Assembly: GCA_964597685.1 (NCBI GenBank)
Contig: CAZQZC010000142.1
Location: 1-7,261, forward strand
DNA from: JBCBTJ01 sp964597685
GTDB taxonomy: Bacteria > Pseudomonadota > Alphaproteobacteria > Caulobacterales > Hyphomonadaceae
DNA: 7,261 nt
Direction: 5' to 3'
Below, piece after piece: positions 5,316 to 7,261 of the stretch. Under the pieces are notes generated by a model that did not search any database, was not told the origin of the DNA, and saw nothing but the letters and a program-made list of their open reading frames with translations. The translations under genes and the position numbers were made by a program. Numbering within the stretch: position 1 is the stretch's first letter; every line of letters begins with the position of its first letter.

Positions 5316-6323
5316 CTAGACGCCGGCGACGGAGAAAGTTTCGGGACCCGAGGCCGAACGCACGGCGTAGGGCACCGGCTCCTCGGCCCAGCCGGATTTC
5401 GCCGCGCCGTGGGCGCCGTCCTTGCGCAGCACGATGACAGCTCCGTCGAAGCGGTAGCCCTTGTCGGTGACGCGCTGAATGGCGGCGCGGGCCGCCTCGG
5501 CCGGACTGGCGCCGGATCGCATCAGCTCCACAGCGTGATAGGTCGGCAGGAAACGCATCATCACGTCGCCGTTTCCCGTGGCGATCGCGGCGCCGACATC
5601 ATTGTCGCAATAGGCCCCGGCGCCGGCGATGGGGCTGTCGCCCACACGGCCGGGCAGCTTGAACGTCCGTCCATTGGTCGAGCAGCCGACGCAGACATTG
5701 CCCGCCGCATCGACCGCCATGGTCCCGACCGTGTCATGGCCCTCAACGGGTTGCGCCGCGCCAATGGGCTCCGGGCTCCAGGCGCTCGACGCGTCGCCCG
5801 TCTCGGCCCAGTCGGACCACACTTTGAGCGACTCGGCGTTTGTCAGCGACGTCTCCTGGAACCCCATCTCAGCGGCGAACCGGGTTGCGTCGTCGCCCAC
5901 GATGAGGGTGTGCTGGGTCTCCTCCATCACCTTGCGCGCGACAGAAATCGCCGGCTTCACCCGCTTTAGGCAACCCACCGCGCCGACGTCGTGGGTCGGG
6001 CCCCACATCATCATCGCGTCCAGCGTCGTCTCGCCGACGGAATTGGGCGACCCGCCGAAGCCGACGTAAAACTCGTCCGGCAAATGCTCGACGTGGTTGA
6101 TCGCGGCCTCCACCGCGTCGATGGCGAGGCCGCCTTTCTCAAGGATCGGCCAGCCCAGATCGTTGGCCCCTGGCCCGAACGCCCAGCTCGTCAGGATGAC
6201 CGGCCCGCCGGACACAATCTGCGCCGCCGCCGCCGGCGCGGCCGCCGCCGCGGCAAGGCCTGCGCCGAGGAGGAGGTTGCGGCGGGTCGGGCTAAACCGT
6301 GCCGAGGTATCGTCGCGCGCCAT
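5316..6323 (-). CDS. Tat-exported N4-(beta-N-acetylglucosaminyl)-L-asparaginase (Ntn hydrolase)
   Basis: This 335-residue protein belongs to the glycosylasparaginase/asparaginase-2 family, which cleaves the GlcNAc-Asn bond after self-processing. A Tat signal is plain: T-R-R-N-L-L-L (13-19), then an Ala-rich core to about 34. Cleavage is expected between Asp197 and Thr198 in G-H-D-T-V-G, giving an alpha chain up to 197 and a beta chain from the Thr198 nucleophile. Spacing matches the Flavobacterium enzyme residue for residue: Thr198, Arg226 (+28), Asp229 (+31), Thr249 (+51), Gly250 (+52), with Trp47 in L-T-S-W as the alpha-chain substrate contact. All key residues are present, so the enzyme should be active and periplasmic. 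The natural bacterial substrate is uncertain: Asn-linked sugar remnants, or simpler beta-aspartyl compounds. ATG has AAAGAGG five bases upstream. It is divergent from serC and leads a leftward gene run. Confidence 0.92.
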   Translation of the reverse strand: MARDDTSARFSPTRRNLLLGAGLAAAAAAPAAAAQIVSGGPVILTSWAFGPGANDLGWPILEKGGLAIDAVEAAINHVEHLPDEFYVGFGGSPNSVGETTLDAMMMWGPTHDVGAVGCLKRVKPAISVARKVMEETQHTLIVGDDATRFAAEMGFQETSLTNAESLKVWSDWAETGDASSAWSPEPIGAAQPVEGHDTVGTMAVDAAGNVCVGCSTNGRTFKLPGRVGDSPIAGAGAYCDNDVGAAIATGNGDVMMRFLPTYHAVELMRSGASPAEAARAAIQRVTDKGYRFDGAVIVLRKDGAHGAAKSGWAEEPVPYAVRSASGPETFSVAGV

Positions 6324-6341
6324 GTGTGCCTCTTTCCGTTG

Positions 6342-6358
6342 CGGCGTCGTCGACGCCG
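6342..6358. repeat. Inverted repeat in the Ntn hydrolase/serC intergenic region
   Basis: This is a perfect seven-pair inverted repeat, CGGCGTC-GTC-GACGCCG, starting 19 bp before the Ntn hydrolase ATG in the divergent region. It could be an operator or a stable hairpin in that gene's 5' untranslated region. With no converging gene to terminate and no clean T-run, a terminator is unlikely. Confidence 0.5.
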
Positions 6359-6441
6359 ATTTGTCGTTCGCCCGCCACGTTCCATGCTGAGACGCTTGTG
6401 ATCAAGCTCCCCCTCGCCTCGCTGGCGAAAGCGTGCCATAT

Positions 6442-6495
6442 GCGCCGCGGGCCAGGCGCTCCCAACGGCGCTCAGCTCATCTGCAAGGATGGGAG
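6442..6495 (+). ncRNA. serC leader-like RNA: tandem hairpins covering the serC ribosome binding site
   Basis: Hairpin 1 pairs GCGCC (6442-6446) with GGCGC (6455-6459). Hairpin 2 pairs CUCAUCU (6476-6482) with GGAUGGG (6487-6493) around a GCAA tetraloop (6483-6486), with two G-U pairs, and buries part of the GGGAG Shine-Dalgarno (6491-6495). A competing stem, CUCCCA (6459-6464) with UGGGAG (6490-6495), would bury the whole Shine-Dalgarno instead. GGCGCT occurs twice (6455-6460, 6467-6472), so GCGCC has two possible partners. The alphaproteobacterial serC motif (Weinberg and colleagues) is, as I recall, tandem hairpins with the second overlapping the Shine-Dalgarno, which fits. Its ligand is not established. 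I compared architecture only, not a covariance model. Confidence 0.5.
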
Positions 6496-6503
6496 TAAAA
6501 TCG

Positions 6504-7261
6504 ATGCAGACCTCAGTGTCCAAGCCGGACGTGCGCCCCGCGTGCCCGCATTTCTCTTCCGGCCCCACGGCGAAACGCCCGGGCTTCGACCTTCAAAATC
6601 TCAAGACCGCCGCCCTCGGCCGCTCGCACCGCTCCAAGGACGCGAAAGCGAAGCTGAAAGAGGCGATCGACAAGACGCGGACCGTTCTTGAGGTCCCGGA
6701 CGATTACCGAATCGCGATCGTCCCAGCCTCCGACACCGGCGCTGTGGAGATGGCCATGTGGTCCATGCTCGGCCTGCGCCCTGTGGACGTCTTCGCTTGG
6801 GAGAGCTTCGGTAAAGATTGGGTGACCGACGCCCAGAAGCAGCTGCAGCTGAACGATCTGCGCCTTCATGAGGGTGATTACGGCGTGCTGCCGGATTTCG
6901 GCCAGGCGCGCGACGACGCCGACATTATCTTCACGTGGAACGGCACCACGTCCGGCGTCCGCGTGCCGAATGCGGACTGGATCACGCCGAACCCCGACCG
7001 GATCGTGATCAACGATGCGACGTCGGCCTGCTTCGCCCAAGAGATCGACTGGGCGAAATGCGACGTCGTCACCTATTCCTGGCAAAAGGTTCTGGGGGGC
7101 GAAGCGGCGCACGGCATGCTGATTCTCAGCCCCAACGCCGTGAACCGGCTCGAGACCTACACTCCGCCCCGCCCTCTGCCGAAACTCTTCCGCATGACAA
7201 AGGGCGGCAAGATCAATGAAGGCCTGTTCGAAGGCGCGACGATCAACACGCCGTCGCTCCT
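6504..7261 (+). CDS. serC: Phosphoserine aminotransferase, 5' part (cut by window edge)
   Basis: The first 252 codons are open to the window end; the full protein is normally about 370-390 residues. It is a PLP enzyme converting 3-phosphohydroxypyruvate plus glutamate to phosphoserine (serine pathway), and it also acts in pyridoxal phosphate synthesis. Recognisable segments are F-S-S-G-P-T-A-K-R-P-G near 17-27, G-R-S-H-R-S-K at 39-45, P-A-S-D-T-G-A-V-E-M at 74-83, W-E-S-F-G near 99-103, T-W-N-G-T-T-S-G-V-R at 144-153, D-A-T-S with Asp171 for the PLP ring nitrogen, and S-W-Q-K-V-L-G-G-E-A-A-H-G with Lys195 as the Schiff-base lysine. This is the alphaproteobacterial/archaeal-like SerC type, not the E. 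coli type. ATG at 6504 has GGGAG eight bases upstream, masked by the leader hairpins. serA usually follows in related genomes, beyond this window. Confidence 0.95.
   Translation, partial: MQTSVSKPDVRPACPHFSSGPTAKRPGFDLQNLKTAALGRSHRSKDAKAKLKEAIDKTRTVLEVPDDYRIAIVPASDTGAVEMAMWSMLGLRPVDVFAWESFGKDWVTDAQKQLQLNDLRLHEGDYGVLPDFGQARDDADIIFTWNGTTSGVRVPNADWITPNPDRIVINDATSACFAQEIDWAKCDVVTYSWQKVLGGEAAHGMLILSPNAVNRLETYTPPRPLPKLFRMTKGGKINEGLFEGATINTPSL

Noticed and set aside
6394..6407. GCTTG-TGAT-CAAGC inverted repeat upstream of serC as a promoter operator
   Set aside because: The five-pair arms are short, and no matching -10/-35 pair could be found around it, so no function can be supported.
6513..7112. 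199-codon minus-strand open frame opposite serC
   Set aside because: The plus strand here encodes an unmistakable SerC with its PLP lysine. The reverse frame is a shadow that looks long only because serC is cut by the window edge.

Overview
The window is GC-rich and gene-dense. Gene content and protein style point to an alphaproteobacterium, perhaps a Hyphomonadaceae/Parvularculaceae-like marine or freshwater lineage. This is inferred from the alphaproteobacterial form of SerC, a serC-leader-like RNA, and the MerC/DUF3299 pair; no rRNA or marker gene allows a firm placement. There are seven protein genes (one cut by the right edge), no tRNA or rRNA genes, no insertion sequences and no CRISPR. 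Nothing suggests recent transfer.

Left part (52-1279): a DUF3299 lipoprotein gene (minus) and a small MerC-type four-helix membrane protein gene (plus) diverge from a 76-bp intergenic region. That region carries a 23-bp site matching the proteobacterial Zur operator consensus, as I remember it, at 17 of 22 defined positions. I read this as a zinc-responsive envelope module; it is the most interesting regulatory signal here.

Middle part (1276-6323): four genes run leftward. In transcription order they are a Tat-exported glycosylasparaginase-type Ntn hydrolase, a large MscS-family mechanosensitive channel with a TTG start, a secreted trypsin-like serine protease with a cysteine-rich helical hairpin and a separate C-terminal beta domain, and a classical short-chain dehydrogenase. 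The gaps are 121, 55 and 39 bp, so the last three could be one transcript, although a palindrome in the 39-bp gap suggests the dehydrogenase also has its own control. The dehydrogenase ends tail-to-tail with the MerC gene, both stops lying in one TTAA.

Right part (6324-7261): a 180-bp divergent intergenic region, then the first 252 codons of serC (phosphoserine aminotransferase, serine and pyridoxal phosphate biosynthesis). Tandem hairpins directly upstream of serC, the second with a GCAA tetraloop and covering the Shine-Dalgarno, fit the serC leader RNA described in alphaproteobacteria. No wholly new multi-gene system is evident. The items most worth following are the candidate Zur site with its two poorly characterised targets, the unusual protease architecture, and the switch-like serC leader.
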